NCBI GenBank assembly: GCA_026182355.1 | Contig: JAPFBL010000523.1 | Location: 62,001 to 126,000, forward strand | Direction: 5' to 3' | DNA from: Hermatobates lingyangjiaoensis | Lineage: Eukaryota; Arthropoda; Insecta; Hemiptera; Hermatobatidae | DNA: 64,000 nt | Shown: positions 38,001 through 42,479 of the stretch, in pieces | How positions within the stretch are numbered: the first letter of the stretch is position 1 | Layout: every line of letters begins with the position of its first letter | Translations under genes and position numbers: made by a program | Notes under the pieces: generated by a model | Told to the model about the DNA's origin: nothing | The model's input: only the letters and a program-made list of their open reading frames with translations | Databases searched by the model: none

Positions 38001-39561
38001 ATTTATTATATACTTCATATTCTCGTTACCTCTTAACTTACCTTAACACTAAGTTTATTAAATAACAAAAACTATGTTTTACATTAATTAAGGACTATTA
38101 GTATTGACCAAACTGCGTTATTAAGTATATATCCATACATGAAAGTGTTAGTAATTTTTGCATTTTTAGTCTTCGGCAATATTTATACCGGAAAAAAACA
38201 TGTTAAACAAATATGCATCCTCGATTGTTTAGATATGTTATTCCTGTGACTTCACAATAATGTTTTTACATATAAGGCTGAGGAAGTTTTCACCCTAAGG
38301 TGAAATGTGTGGATAGATGTCCGATTTTCTAATTATATTCAACCTAATGAAAAAACAAAAATATTTCTGATGTTAACTGTATTTTCACAATGTTTGTACA
38401 TTTTAAAATTCTACATATCAAGTTTAATTTCATGTCTTAGGTCTATGTCATTATACAGATTTTAATAACAGTTATCGTAATAAAATAGATGTCATCAATT
38501 TTATCGTTTTGATAAAAACTACACAAAGGCAGCAAATAATGATAGTGTTTTATGCTAGTGTACATGGATGTACGTTCTTACGGTTCTTTTATTTATAAAC
38601 CAATATTTCATTCAAATAACGTGATGTTACTTCTATATTTTTGGACAGAACAGCAAAAGTAGAGATATGAAAGCAAGGAACTTCAGTAATGTTATAATGA
38701 TTGATCGTTAACACGATAGACTTGTTTGACCCGGTGTTACAATTTAGAAATGAAATTAATGTTCGGTATTGCATTAAGCATTCAGAAATAATGATACTTC
38801 CATCATTACAGTGCAAAAATTTATATACAAAAGTTCAAACTTAGAACATATAGATGTTAACCAGTAATGAATTCGTACTCTGTAAAAACCAATCCGCTCA
38901 ATGTCAATCCTAAGACAAGAACTTAATAACTTTCTAATGACATGTATACTATTCAACAATCAAATTTTAATAATATTCCTTAAATAAATAAGCCAAAAAT
39001 TATTAGATCATTCAAAAAAATGTTCCTATCACTATTACTAAAGAATATTAAAGAAACGAACAATACGATAAAACTACTCTCTGTTCCATGTTTCTTACTT
39101 TAACAACCACGGTATTTTCTTCATTGCAAATACAAAATCAACTTACACATTCTTACAGAATTTAAAAACACTTGGAATCGATCTTCTTAACCTTAATGAC
39201 ATGCAGTAGAACATGATTAAAAATAAGTGTGGCCTAGTAAATTTTGTAGGCGAAATCTACGGAAAAACAAATACATTTGTTAGGTTTATAAACCATTTAT
39301 TTAAATTAAATCAACTCGGCAGGAGGTAAACAAATATAGTGCCTTGAACAGACACGATACACATGAATGAACATCCTGTTTCTGTAAAGATTTTACGATA
39401 CATCAACTTACCCCTATAGATACACAGTTTTCATCACCACCTGAAGGAAACTTAACAATGAACTTGCTTCCTGCCCTTTCTTCTGAATTGTTTAAAGGTC
39501 TAAATCGACACACAACTTTGATGCTGTCTTCGGCAGCGATTTCACGTTCACGATCGGTCAT
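1..39561 (-). CDS. Khc: kinesin-1 heavy chain (17 coding exons, C-terminus off window)
   Basis: Kinesin heavy chain, the ATP-driven plus-end microtubule motor that dimerises and carries cargo with kinesin light chains. Seventeen exons on the minus strand join with matching phases and GT-AG borders into one 881-codon frame: 39412-39561, 35191-35278, 30850-31077, 25576-25719, 25368-25492, 23495-23748, 21457-21594, 19561-19661, 16405-16601, 15311-15517, 13464-13613, 11877-12017, 8544-8717, 6036-6193, 3743-3844, 1630-1762, 1-153. Seen in the product: P-loop GQTSSGKT (93-100), switch I SSRSH (209-213), switch II DLAGSE (239-244), neck linker and neck coil (about 331-375), a Pro/Val-rich hinge (about 385-425), then a long coiled-coil stalk. 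Family members are about 960-975 residues, so the last 80-100 residues, including the autoinhibitory IAK tail, lie beyond the left edge. The start ATG has A at -3 and the N-terminus fits arthropod KHC. UTR limits are not visible. Confidence 0.96.
636..990. repeat. inverted-repeat element with two facing ribozyme-like motifs
   Basis: Arms of about 150 bp are inverted copies (AGGTTTTGAGATTTTTC at the left end, its complement at the right). Each arm carries a CTGAGGA...GAAACG motif pointing outward. Confidence 0.75.
690..726 (-). ncRNA. hammerhead-type ribozyme-like motif
   Basis: Read on the minus strand: stem I CC/GG, core CTGAGGA, one extra base (G), stem II GACATA/TATGTC, GAAA, palindrome ACGT, then T as the expected cleavage base. 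It is the left partner of an inverted pair; the right partner at 900-937 has a broken palindrome (CGAT). Confidence 0.55.
1630..1762 (-). CDS. Khc: KHC coding exon 16 (residues 786-830)
   Basis: Acceptor TTGCAAG, donor GTAAAA, 133 bases, ending phase 0. It encodes [20 protein letters not shown] and [15 protein letters not shown], an almost invariant block of metazoan KHC. The reading frame runs on into the intron but protein similarity stops at ARIKK. Confidence 0.95.
2060..2093 (+). ncRNA. hammerhead-type ribozyme-like motif
   Basis: Stem I CTC/GAG, core CTGATGA, extra C, stem II GAAC/GTTC, GAAA, palindrome ATAT, cleavage base T. Same family as 40911-40946 and 54551-54586. Confidence 0.55.
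2100..3742. other. KHC intron 15, no element recognised
   Basis: AT-rich sequence. 1880-1960 and 2155-2250 share TTTATAAATATAT...GAGCATTGTTACAATTT...GATGAAATATGTAAT...TTTCATCGAAAAAAACC, a local direct repeat of about 95 bp flanking the ribozyme-like motif at 2060. Nothing else seen. Confidence 0.6.
3743..3844 (-). CDS. Khc: KHC coding exon 15, light-chain-binding region (residues 752-786)
   Basis: Acceptor GTTTTAG, donor GTAAGT, 102 bases. It encodes [20 protein letters not shown]. By family alignment it lies at the start of the heptads that bind kinesin light chain. Confidence 0.94.
3985..4655 (+). pseudogene. 5'-truncated LINE: RNase H domain and C-terminus
   Basis: Two overlapping frames (3996-4388 and 4313-4576, one frameshift) give a non-LTR retrotransposon C-terminus: RNase H motif [19 protein letters not shown], then [11 protein letters not shown] and ending [11 protein letters not shown] before a stop. 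RNase H at the C-terminus suggests the I/R1 group. An 18-G run (4582-4599) directly follows the stop. It lies in KHC intron 14, antisense to the gene. Confidence 0.8.
4698..4775 (-). mobile_element. SINE 3'-end fragment
   Basis: GGTTAGGTTAGGTTACAGTGG and ACACATAGGCCC...TTGTGATACCACA match the long 3' end of the SINE copies at 48.8 and 56.7 kb. Confidence 0.6.
5132..5850. mobile_element. pogo/Tigger-type non-autonomous DNA element (MITE)
   Basis: Termini CAGTAATCTCTCACTTTTCGC and (inverted) CAGTAATCCCTCGCGAGCTC (first 20 bases each) with TA target duplications at 5130-5131 and 5851-5852. Length about 719 bp, no transposase frame. The CAGTA-TCCCTCG...CGCGG end is characteristic of the pogo/Tigger group. 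Confidence 0.75.
6036..6193 (-). CDS. Khc: KHC coding exon 14, stalk (residues 700-752)
   Basis: Acceptor CTGCCAG, donor GTAAGT, 158 bases, leaving two bases of Asp-752. It encodes [20 protein letters not shown], a conserved kinesin-1 stalk block. Confidence 0.95.
6760..7000 (+). repeat. interspersed repeat shared with 60168-60300
   Basis: CATCATCGAGAAAACTTCAT, AACATGTAATTCCGTCAAAAT (first 20) and CACTATCACAATACTTT recur at 60168-60300 in the same orientation. Class not recognised; it explains the 146-codon minus-strand frame at 60150-60590. Confidence 0.65.
7751..8334. repeat. long inverted-repeat (foldback) element
   Basis: Near-palindrome centred at about 8095; outer ends CACAGAAGGGTTCTTGAGG and its complement. 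Each arm has a decayed ribozyme-like motif (7804-7842 minus, 8237-8278 plus) with core TTGAAAA, stem I GCC/GGC and palindrome ACGT in the left copy. The left arm carries extra sequence (7900-8000) absent on the right. Confidence 0.75.
8544..8717 (-). CDS. Khc: KHC coding exon 13, stalk (residues 642-699)
   Basis: Acceptor TTTGTAG, donor GTGAGA, 174 bases in phase 0. It encodes [20 protein letters not shown] and the following [18 protein letters not shown] heptads. Confidence 0.95.
8975..11745. repeat. minisatellite, about 172-bp unit, about 15 copies
   Basis: Head-to-tail array in KHC intron 12; CTCGCTCTTCAGCAGTAGTG recurs near 9168, 9340, 9513, 9685, 9858, 10030, 10202, 10373, 10545, 10719, 10891, 11062, 11234, 11406 and 11578. 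Edge units (8988, 11600-11740) are diverged and inner units nearly identical. Each unit contains two self-complementary sites: ATGTGGTCAGACGACCACAT (8-bp arms) and CTGCACAGTGCAG. Variants such as ATTATCGC/ATTCTCGC and GCTGAAA/GCCGAAA are clustered, showing local duplication of blocks. Confidence 0.95.
11877..12017 (-). CDS. Khc: KHC coding exon 12, stalk (residues 595-641)
   Basis: Acceptor TTTCTAG, donor GTAAGT, 141 bases in phase 0. It encodes [20 protein letters not shown], matching KHC stalk. The next intron holds the 172-bp minisatellite. Confidence 0.94.
13101..13333. repeat. short ribozyme-family element, inverted pair
   Basis: Member of the most abundant short family: terminal hairpin TTTCAC...GTGAAA, then TGATCAAACCACAATATG, the ribozyme-like motif, and an inverted second half. 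Confidence 0.75.
13167..13209 (-). ncRNA. hammerhead-type ribozyme-like motif (short-element family)
   Basis: Stem I GACT/AGTC, core CTGACGA, extra A, stem II GACCG/CGGTT (closing G-U), GAAA, palindrome AGATCT, cleavage base T. The facing copy at 13252-13294 has lost the first core base and the GAAA. Confidence 0.6.
13464..13613 (-). CDS. Khc: KHC coding exon 11, stalk (residues 545-594)
   Basis: Acceptor TTATAG, donor GTAATA, 150 bases in phase 0. It encodes [20 protein letters not shown] and ML-NLLKDL, a conserved stalk segment near the mid-stalk hinge. Confidence 0.94.
13900..14090 (+). pseudogene. jockey-type LINE C-terminal remnant
   Basis: Overlapping frames give [10 protein letters not shown] then [13 protein letters not shown] and [13 protein letters not shown], the typical jockey-group C-terminus. 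It is interrupted after ...DPFYR by the hAT-type element at 14099-14416 and resumes at 14425. Confidence 0.65.
14099..14416. mobile_element. hAT-type non-autonomous element with 8-bp target duplication
   Basis: Ends CAGGGGTTCTCAATG and CATGAGAACCCCTG form imperfect terminal inverted repeats. Perfect 8-bp direct duplications TTCTATCG sit at 14091-14098 and 14417-14424. 318 bp, no frame. TIR sequence and 8-bp duplication fit the hAT superfamily. Nested in a LINE remnant. Confidence 0.88.
14442..14570. repeat. short inverted repeat with partial ribozyme-like end
   Basis: Arms GCTAATGAAATGGTCTCCAC and complement flank AACGCGTTTCGAACACG, the 3' half of a motif like that at 32970. The CTGANGA strand is missing, so this is a deletion derivative of the 32925-33162 family. 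Confidence 0.7.
14801..15000. repeat. inverted-repeat element with facing ribozyme-like motifs
   Basis: Arms begin TCATTTTGAGGTAAAATGGA and end with the complement; motifs at 14857-14896 (minus) and 14904-14943 (plus) are almost back to back. Confidence 0.8.
14904..14943 (+). ncRNA. hammerhead-type ribozyme-like motif
   Basis: Stem I TTC/GAA, core CTGATGA, extra T, stem II GAACAC/GTGTTC, GAAA, palindrome ACGCGT, cleavage base T. The left partner 14857-14896 (minus) has CTGATGT in the core. Confidence 0.6.
15311..15517 (-). CDS. Khc: KHC coding exon 10, coiled-coil stalk (residues 476-544)
   Basis: Acceptor TTCAATAG, donor GTATTT, 207 bases in phase 0. It encodes [13 protein letters not shown] and the strongly conserved block [20 protein letters not shown]. 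Confidence 0.95.
15911..16212. repeat. inverted-repeat element with ribozyme-like motifs
   Basis: Arms TATATGAATTAAACAAC and complement; the central part (16010-16110) also folds on AACCTGGTTGA... repeats. Intact motif on the left arm, decayed on the right. Confidence 0.75.
15958..15993 (-). ncRNA. hammerhead-type ribozyme-like motif
   Basis: Stem I GCTCT/GGAGC (five pairs, one G-U), core CTGATGA, extra T, short stem II GTT/AAC, GAAA, palindrome AGGCCT, cleavage base T. The partner at 16128-16162 is decayed. Confidence 0.55.
16405..16601 (-). CDS. Khc: KHC coding exon 9, start of stalk (residues 410-475)
   Basis: Acceptor is a long T tract then AG; donor GTCAGT; 197 bases. It encodes a hinge ([14 protein letters not shown]) followed by the first stalk heptads, with the kinesin-1 signature [20 protein letters not shown]. 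Confidence 0.93.
16691..16990 (+). mobile_element. tRNA-derived SINE
   Basis: Head GGGCCTGGTTAGCTCAGTGG (A box TTAGCTCAGTGG) and tRNA-like half, then body ATTTATTTACGCAGCAGGTG, GTCCCTCGGAGAGGA, ATGTCAGGTACTC, and tail GAGTTAGGCAAAAATTTAGG. About 300 bp, in KHC intron 8. Confidence 0.88.
17297..17508. repeat. short ribozyme-family element
   Basis: Left half carries the motif at 17327-17369 (minus, one stem II mismatch). The right half lacks the CTGACGAAG strand (GACTCTAACCGCTTG), a clean core deletion. Confidence 0.7.
17806..18039 (-). mobile_element. tRNA-derived SINE
   Basis: Minus-strand copy: CCAGGTTAGCTCACTGGTTA, B box GGTTCGATACCC, body GAGGACGTTAAACC..., tail AACTCAAGTG on the plus strand. 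3' part shortened. Confidence 0.85.
18040..19560. other. KHC intron 8, mostly unremarkable
   Basis: AT-rich. A decayed ribozyme-like strand (18415-18455, minus, TTGAAGA) and a small perfect palindrome TAGTCTATATGCTATAGACTA at 19002-19022 are the only structure seen. Confidence 0.5.
19561..19661 (-). CDS. Khc: KHC coding exon 8, hinge (residues 376-410)
   Basis: Acceptor GATTAG. The donor that keeps phase is A|GTAATA at 19561/19560, which joins to exon 9 as a Thr codon. It encodes the conserved RWRGGETV followed by a Pro/Val-rich linker. If the donor is not used, the frame stops eight codons later. The 3' border is therefore inferred from phase and is a little less certain than the other exons. 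Confidence 0.85.
19662..21456. other. KHC intron 7, nothing recognised
   Basis: AT-rich without repeats or frames that I can support. Confidence 0.5.
21457..21594 (-). CDS. Khc: KHC coding exon 7, neck linker and neck coil (residues 330-376)
   Basis: Acceptor TTTAAG, donor GTAAAG, 138 bases. It begins with the neck linker [19 protein letters not shown] and continues into charged heptads ([15 protein letters not shown]) that form the neck coiled coil. Confidence 0.94.
22563..22608. repeat. (TA)n microsatellite
   Basis: Uninterrupted TA tract at the edge of a ribozyme-family element. Similar tracts at 22975-23035, 31358-31381, 33588-33610, 41146-41184, 41666-41697, 42062-42093, 45323-45364, 50048-50092, 51917-51953, 54380-54424, 56235-56268, 62894-62927 and 63888-63929 also border such elements. 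Confidence 0.95.
22608..22985. repeat. short ribozyme-family element between (TA)n tracts
   Basis: Longer member of the short family with a TTTTAAA-rich palindromic centre (22725-22925). Ribozyme-like strands on the left are decayed; the right copy (22929-22974) is cut by (TA)n immediately after CGGTT, before GAAA. Confidence 0.65.
23096..23126 (+). ncRNA. hammerhead-type ribozyme-like motif
   Basis: Stem I CTC/GAG, core CTGAAGA, extra C, stem II GGA/TCC with loop TCA, GAAA, palindrome AATT, cleavage base T. Same family as 63447-63477 and 62808-62836. Confidence 0.55.
23495..23748 (-). CDS. Khc: KHC coding exon 6, microtubule-binding core (residues 246-330)
   Basis: Acceptor CTTTTAG, donor GTCAGT, 254 bases. 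It encodes the loop 11/helix 4 region ([19 protein letters not shown]), loop 12 PYRDSKLTR and the last motor strand through TLDFGRR. These are the main tubulin contacts. Confidence 0.95.
24250..24945. repeat. minisatellite, about 86-bp unit, 8 copies
   Basis: Tandem unit with CCTTGCTCAAGGAACACTGC, TTTTAGTATACTGTAAGAA and CCAACACCTACACAAAA-like ends, in KHC intron 5. Copies start near 24262, 24345, 24431, 24518, 24603, 24688, 24773 and 24859; the last is the most diverged. CCTTGCTCAAGG is nearly palindromic. Confidence 0.93.
25368..25492 (-). CDS. Khc: KHC coding exon 5, switch I and II (residues 204-245)
   Basis: Acceptor TTTTTTAG, donor GTAATT, 125 bases, ending in phase 0. It holds switch I NEHSSRSH and switch II DLAGSE, both needed for ATP hydrolysis and gamma-phosphate sensing. 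Confidence 0.95.
25576..25719 (-). CDS. Khc: KHC coding exon 4 (residues 156-204)
   Basis: Acceptor TTTTTCAG, donor GTAAGA, 144 bases. It encodes [20 protein letters not shown] and the helix leading to switch I. Only an 83-bp intron separates it from exon 5, which is very short for this gene. Confidence 0.95.
25990..26290 (-). pseudogene. 3' fragment of the same LINE family
   Basis: Minus-strand frame has [19 protein letters not shown] end and [16 protein letters not shown], matching the C-terminus at 4.5 kb, plus shared 3' UTR (CGCAGTGC...CACCCTCAA). 5'-truncated copy in KHC intron 3. Confidence 0.7.
26366..27240. mobile_element. Penelope-like element remnant with inverted pseudo-LTRs
   Basis: Left (26366-26675, minus) and right (26930-27240, plus) arms are inverted copies. 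Each holds a ribozyme-like motif (26519-26557, 27036-27074) followed by PLE N-terminal coding. Between them lies a plus-strand GIY-YIG endonuclease C-terminal remnant. The layout matches a PLE with an inverted upstream pseudo-LTR, internally deleted for the reverse transcriptase. The motifs carry core changes (CTAATGA on the right, AAAA for GAAA on the left). Confidence 0.7.
26700..26941 (+). pseudogene. PLE GIY-YIG endonuclease C-terminal remnant
   Basis: Frame contains [19 protein letters not shown], the family signature near the end of Penelope-type RT-endonuclease proteins (ILEA..I....P..N.Q). No GIY or YIG motif or reverse transcriptase is left upstream. Confidence 0.65.
27241..29104. 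other. KHC intron 3, very AT-rich stretch without recognised elements
   Basis: Long A/T runs around 27600-28500; no coding or repeat signature seen. Confidence 0.5.
29105..29393. repeat. inverted-repeat element with ribozyme-like motifs
   Basis: Arms TGTGTGGTATTGACTCATAC and diverged complement. The right motif (29291-29329, plus) keeps CTGATGA, stem II GAACAC/GTGTTC and GAAA but has a broken palindrome; the left is more decayed. Confidence 0.65.
30106..30360. repeat. inverted-repeat element, variant core class
   Basis: Arms TAATCGGGATTCGGTCAATT and complement. Motifs at 30161-30206 and 30260-30307 keep the palindrome ACGT and GTTGGC but carry TATGAAAAA where CTGANGAN is expected. Confidence 0.75.
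30850..31077 (-). CDS. Khc: KHC coding exon 3, P-loop (residues 80-156)
   Basis: Acceptor TTTTTAG and donor GTAAGT, 228 bases. It carries the nucleotide-binding P-loop GQTSSGKT (93-100) and the motor block [14 protein letters not shown]. Open reading continues past both splice sites into intron, so unspliced frame there is not protein. Confidence 0.95.
31386..31640. repeat. near-perfect palindromic PLE fragment
   Basis: About 115-bp arms mirror around GTTC/AGAAC at 31498-31533. The left end encodes (minus) [16 protein letters not shown] and abuts (TA)n; the right arm lacks the LLPKYT part and meets another TA tract. Confidence 0.75.
31730..32100. repeat. two ribozyme-family fragments in tandem
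   Basis: 31803-31870 is a decayed CTGAAGACGGTTC copy. 31900-32098 is a short-family copy whose core reads CAGACGA (32002-32044, plus) with intact palindrome AGATCT. A TA tract separates them. Confidence 0.55.
32925..33162. repeat. inverted-repeat element with facing ribozyme-like motifs
   Basis: Nearly perfect arms starting AGGGTAAAAATCTAATGAAA; same family as the deleted copy at 14442-14570. Confidence 0.8.
32970..33004 (-). ncRNA. hammerhead-type ribozyme-like motif
   Basis: Core CTGAGGA, extra A, stem II GAACAC/GTGTTC, GAAA, palindrome ACGCGT, cleavage base T, with a weak stem I. The right partner at 33070-33104 has CAAA in place of GAAA. Confidence 0.5.
33345..33432 (+). pseudogene. PLE N-terminal remnant joined to a short ribozyme element
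   Basis: Frame [20 protein letters not shown] then YTNIY at 33430, where the next element (terminal hairpin TTTCACATAAACACGTGAAA) begins. Confidence 0.5.
33499..33540 (-). ncRNA. hammerhead-type ribozyme-like motif (short-element family)
   Basis: Stem I ACT/AGT, core CTGACGA, extra G, stem II GACCG/CGGTT, GAAA, palindrome AGATCT, cleavage base T. Confidence 0.55.
33611..33840. repeat. inverted-repeat element with ribozyme-like motif
   Basis: Arms with ATAGTTCAATGTACAAAAA and an approximate complement; intact motif at 33690-33725. The right half keeps only the TAGAGACTGTAA end. Confidence 0.6.
33690..33725 (-). ncRNA. hammerhead-type ribozyme-like motif
   Basis: Stem I TCTC/GAGA, core CTGATGA, extra C, stem II GGTT/AACC, GAAA, palindrome AATT, then A as cleavage base, which is allowed by the H17 rule. 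Relatives lie at 42145-42179 (minus) and 42410-42437 (plus). Confidence 0.6.
33850..35190. other. KHC intron 2, mostly unremarkable
   Basis: AT-rich, no element recognised. Confidence 0.5.
35191..35278 (-). CDS. Khc: KHC coding exon 2 (residues 51-80)
   Basis: Acceptor TTTTCAG, donor GTGAGT, 88 bases, leaving one base of the Asp-80 codon. It encodes [20 protein letters not shown], the conserved motor segment ahead of the P-loop. Confidence 0.95.
35511..35553 (-). ncRNA. hammerhead-type ribozyme-like motif (short-element family)
   Basis: Core CTGATGA, extra G, stem II with one mismatch, GAAA, palindrome AGATCT, T. Stem I is weak, so activity is doubtful. Confidence 0.4.
35690..35835 (+). pseudogene. 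PLE N-terminal remnant
   Basis: Frame [20 protein letters not shown] then NNVCL, followed after a frameshift by LLP-FTNMY and a TA-rich end. Related weaker pieces lie at 37385-37460 ([12 protein letters not shown]) and 37885-37970. Confidence 0.5.
36180..39411. other. KHC intron 1, mixed decayed repeats
   Basis: A G-run (36271-36279), TA tract (36748-36765), weak PLE N-terminal pieces at 37385 and 37885, otherwise unassigned AT-rich sequence. Confidence 0.5.
39412..39561 (-). CDS. Khc: KHC coding exon 1 (residues 1-50)
   Basis: Begins at the ATG (39561 downward) in context AACAATGA and ends at a GTAAGT donor, phase 0. It encodes the cover strand and first motor beta strand, including [13 protein letters not shown], which is diagnostic of kinesin-1. 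Confidence 0.95.
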
Positions 39562-39760
39562 TGTTAACCACTTAGCCTATATACACGAAAAGAAACTCTG
39601 GAAAACTATTTAACTAAATACAATTCATAAGTTTCTTTACGCCGTCACCCAATCACACAGCTGTCAAACTATTCGCCGTCCTAAATTGCCCCATCAAACT
39701 AACCAAAATGTCTGCCACCATAATGATTCATAGGGAGCGATACTAGCGCTGATGCATTTC
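39562..39760 (-). promoter_or_regulatory. probable KHC 5' UTR and promoter region
   Basis: Upstream of the KHC ATG lies a small stretch less AT-rich than its surroundings. It contains an inverted CCAAT element (CCCAATCAC on the plus strand near 39648) and CCACCAT near 39716-39722, which reads ATGGTGG on the gene strand and resembles a YY1 site. No TATA box is convincing and no transcription start can be fixed. Tentative. Confidence 0.3.
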
Positions 39761-39761
39761 T

Positions 39762-40860
39762 AACAGCTGATTCGATAGGGTGCAATGAAAGAGATAGATA
39801 AAAAGAAAGTAAACAATCTTTCTCTTAATACGCCTGCATCAATTGAAAAAAAAAAAATCTTCAGAACAACTTTATCCCGCATTCCAGAAACATTCCCCAT
39901 TTCAAAGGAAATGAATAATTTTTACAATTGTCATGCGCGCGTCTTTCATTATATTGATCTGCAAGCCTTAATTTCTTCAGTGTTTTCGTCTCTTTTCCAA
40001 TCTATTGGGATTATATTACGATTTAGTGAAAAATAAACTTTTATATCAAATTGTTATACTGTTAATTTACCGATTTATATAAACGGATCAAAAAAAAATT
40101 AAATTTTTTTATTGTTTTGCTAGAATCAATATTATGATAAAATATTTTATTCGTAATAGCAGTTCATATTCTTTGTGGAATATAGTCGATCACGATTTTT
40201 TTTAACAACTCCGTCAGAACTGTTATTTTGTTATGTTATACAATATAATTCTGTTTGGCTCAGCTGTTGAAAGGTATCTGTAGAAATACAAAGCAAATAT
40301 ATCATCAAAATATAACAGCACCTAAGGTCTATGAATCAAGCAGAAGAAAATAAATAAATGGCGAAAAGAAGTTTTAAATGTTTAGATATCCATCGTCATC
40401 AGGAGATACTGACGGTTTGAAAGAGTCTGGCTTCGCCTTTCACTTCTGATGAAGAAGGATATCGAAATTATAGAAATGAATTTTCCGTGATTTCCTTATT
40501 TTTCTTGTGGCTGATTAAATATATACATAGGCGTCTGACTGACCTACACGGTCTGCGGTTTTAGGGCTACCATACAACCCAAGAATTGGGTCGTCCCCCA
40601 AAATGAGTGTATTTCGCATTATCTCGACAAACATGGTTTCTTTGAATATAAGTATCAGTATGTTAACTCAAACTCCCACCAGGCTTGATGTTTCCTTAGT
40701 GCTCTACCTAAGTAACTGAGTCAGTTACTTAGTCCAACCAAGTTCATGGACATTCCCAAAGGCAAGGGTCGAAGGTCTAGCTCCCTCTTGATCTTCTACA
40801 AGCACTCTCCCGAGAAGGATTCTGCTTCAACCACATTTTGAACTCGTATAATTTTTAGAT
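39762..40860. other. upstream of KHC, decayed ribozyme-family traces
   Basis: 40385-40470 has GTCATCAGGAGATACTGACG and CTTCTGATGAAGAAGGATATCGAAA, decayed facing copies of a CTGATGA...GAAA motif. The rest is unassigned. Confidence 0.4.
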
Positions 40861-40875
40861 ATATATATAACTGAA

Positions 40876-41100
40876 AAAAAAAAACACATAAAGAACGAGA
40901 ACACTTACTGGATCAATATTTCGAACCGAAGTTCGTCATCAGGAAGAGAGTACGTGCGTTCAAGATTGTGAGTCTACCACCCGCAATCTTGAACGCTCGT
41001 ACCTCTTCTTCCCTTCTACTCTCTTCCTGATGGCGAACTTCGATTCGAAATATTGATCCAGTAATTGTTCTAGTCCTTTATGTGTTGTTCTTATTTTCAT
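40876..41100. repeat. inverted-repeat element with facing ribozyme-like motifs
   Basis: Arms share AACACATAAAG...GAACACTTACTGGATC; centre GTGAGTCTACCACCCGC. Motifs at 40911-40946 and 41033-41058. Confidence 0.7.
40911..40946 (-). ncRNA. hammerhead-type ribozyme-like motif
   Basis: Stem I TC/GA, core CTGATGA, extra C, stem II GAAC/GTTC with UUCG loop, GAAA, palindrome ATAT, T. The partner at 41033-41058 has CTGATGG. Confidence 0.5.
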
Positions 41101-41142
41101 ATTTATCTGCCCCATTTAGACTGTTTAGTATTTTCATTTATG

Positions 41143-41188
<46 letters not shown>

Positions 41189-41435
41189 AAATTTTTGTAG
41201 CAGTCCTTCCTCTATACATACAATGTTAAAACTTTGACCATATTTAGCTGAAACTAAGACCATATTCAAAATGCATTCATATCTTGGCTGAGGACAGCAG
41301 AAACATGTGTTCATTTAGCATGTCGATTGGTAACTTACTATATTCTGTGGATACAGTAACAATATCGTTATTCTAGAAACTCGAGAAACTTATGAAAAAG
41401 CAAGTTTCGGCTTTTTATAGACCATATGAAAATAT

Positions 41436-41661
41436 ATATATATATCAGTTCAAAAATGGAGAAAAGCAACACACAGAGAAAGAGACACACTTACACACTC
41501 AAATGCTATTATCGGATGATCCGTCTTCAGGAGAAAAGAGAATGGGTGACCAAGCACGCCGGAAACACAACGGCAGGAAACCATCCCGGCAACCTGGGTT
41601 GCTTTTCTTCATTTTTGAACTGATTTGTGTCCAGTTTGGATCGTTTTTTCGAATTTTGAGT

Positions 41662-41697
<36 letters not shown>
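41436..41697. repeat. ribozyme-family element (GGATCATCC family) with (TA)n end
   Basis: Left half carries the motif in minus orientation with an insertion in the GAAA-palindrome part (41499-41535). The right half repeats TTGAACTGATTTGTGTCCAG in plus orientation, ending in TA repeats at 41666-41697. Confidence 0.6.
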
Positions 41698-41701
<4 letters not shown>

Positions 41702-41730
41702 ACTAATAACTTCTCGACCGTGTGACAGAT

Positions 41731-42060
41731 ATACAACTAAAAAATGATTGATCGGGATGCGGTCAGTTTCTTCCACTTTTTAATTCAAACTCTCATTGCC
41801 GACGTTTCGATTTTATTCAAAATCTTTTTCATAGGCATAAGTAGGAGTATTGGCAATTGAAGGAACTATTACATTTTCATTTCTGAACTAGTAATACTAC
41901 TCTACTAGTTCAGAAATGAAAATGTAATAGTTCCTTCAATTGCCAATACTCCTACTTATGCCTATGAAAAAGATTTTGAATAAAATCGAAACGTCGGCAA
42001 TGAGAGTTTGAATTAAAAAGTGGAAGAAACTGACCGCATCCCGATCAATCATTTTTTAGT

Positions 42061-42066
<6 letters not shown>
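41731..42066. repeat. perfect palindrome of about 160-bp arms
   Basis: ATACAACTAAAAAATGATTG at the left is mirrored to the right end without visible mismatch over most of its length, with a loop of a few bases at about 41890-41900. Each arm has the variant-core motif (TATGAAAAA, GATTTT/AAAATC, GAAA, ACGT, C, stem I GCC/GGC). Flanked on the right by (TA)n. Confidence 0.85.
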
Positions 42067-42096
<30 letters not shown>

Positions 42097-42097
<1 letters not shown>

Positions 42098-42470
42098 TCA
42101 TGTACAAAAAGAAACAGAGAAATCTCAAAATCACACACTTCCAGTCTTTAATTTTCGGTTTGAACCGTCTTCAGGAGAGAAGAGAGGGAAACCAAGTGCA
42201 CTGGTTTAGAGACGTTTGGAGTTTGGATCTTTAGTATTTTCATGTATATATACATATATTTGTAAATTTTGGTAGCAGTCCTTCCTGTATTAATACATTG
42301 TTAAAAATGAGATCATATTTAGCTGAAACTAAGACTATATTCAAATGTTTATAGGGTCTCCAACCATCTCTGAACCAGTGCGCTTGGTTTCCCTCTCTTC
42401 TCTCCTGAAGACGGTTCAAACCAAAAATTAAAGACTGTAAGTGTGTGATTTTGATTTCTCTAGGTTTGCT
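42097..42470. repeat. inverted ribozyme-family element with internal PLE end
   Basis: Left motif 42145-42179 (minus), right motif 42410-42437 (plus, GAAA changed to AAAA). Between them at 42250-42310 is a PLE N-terminal end (minus strand, EGLLPKFTNIY) abutting TA repeats. Confidence 0.6.
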
Positions 42471-42479
42471 GTTAGGTTA

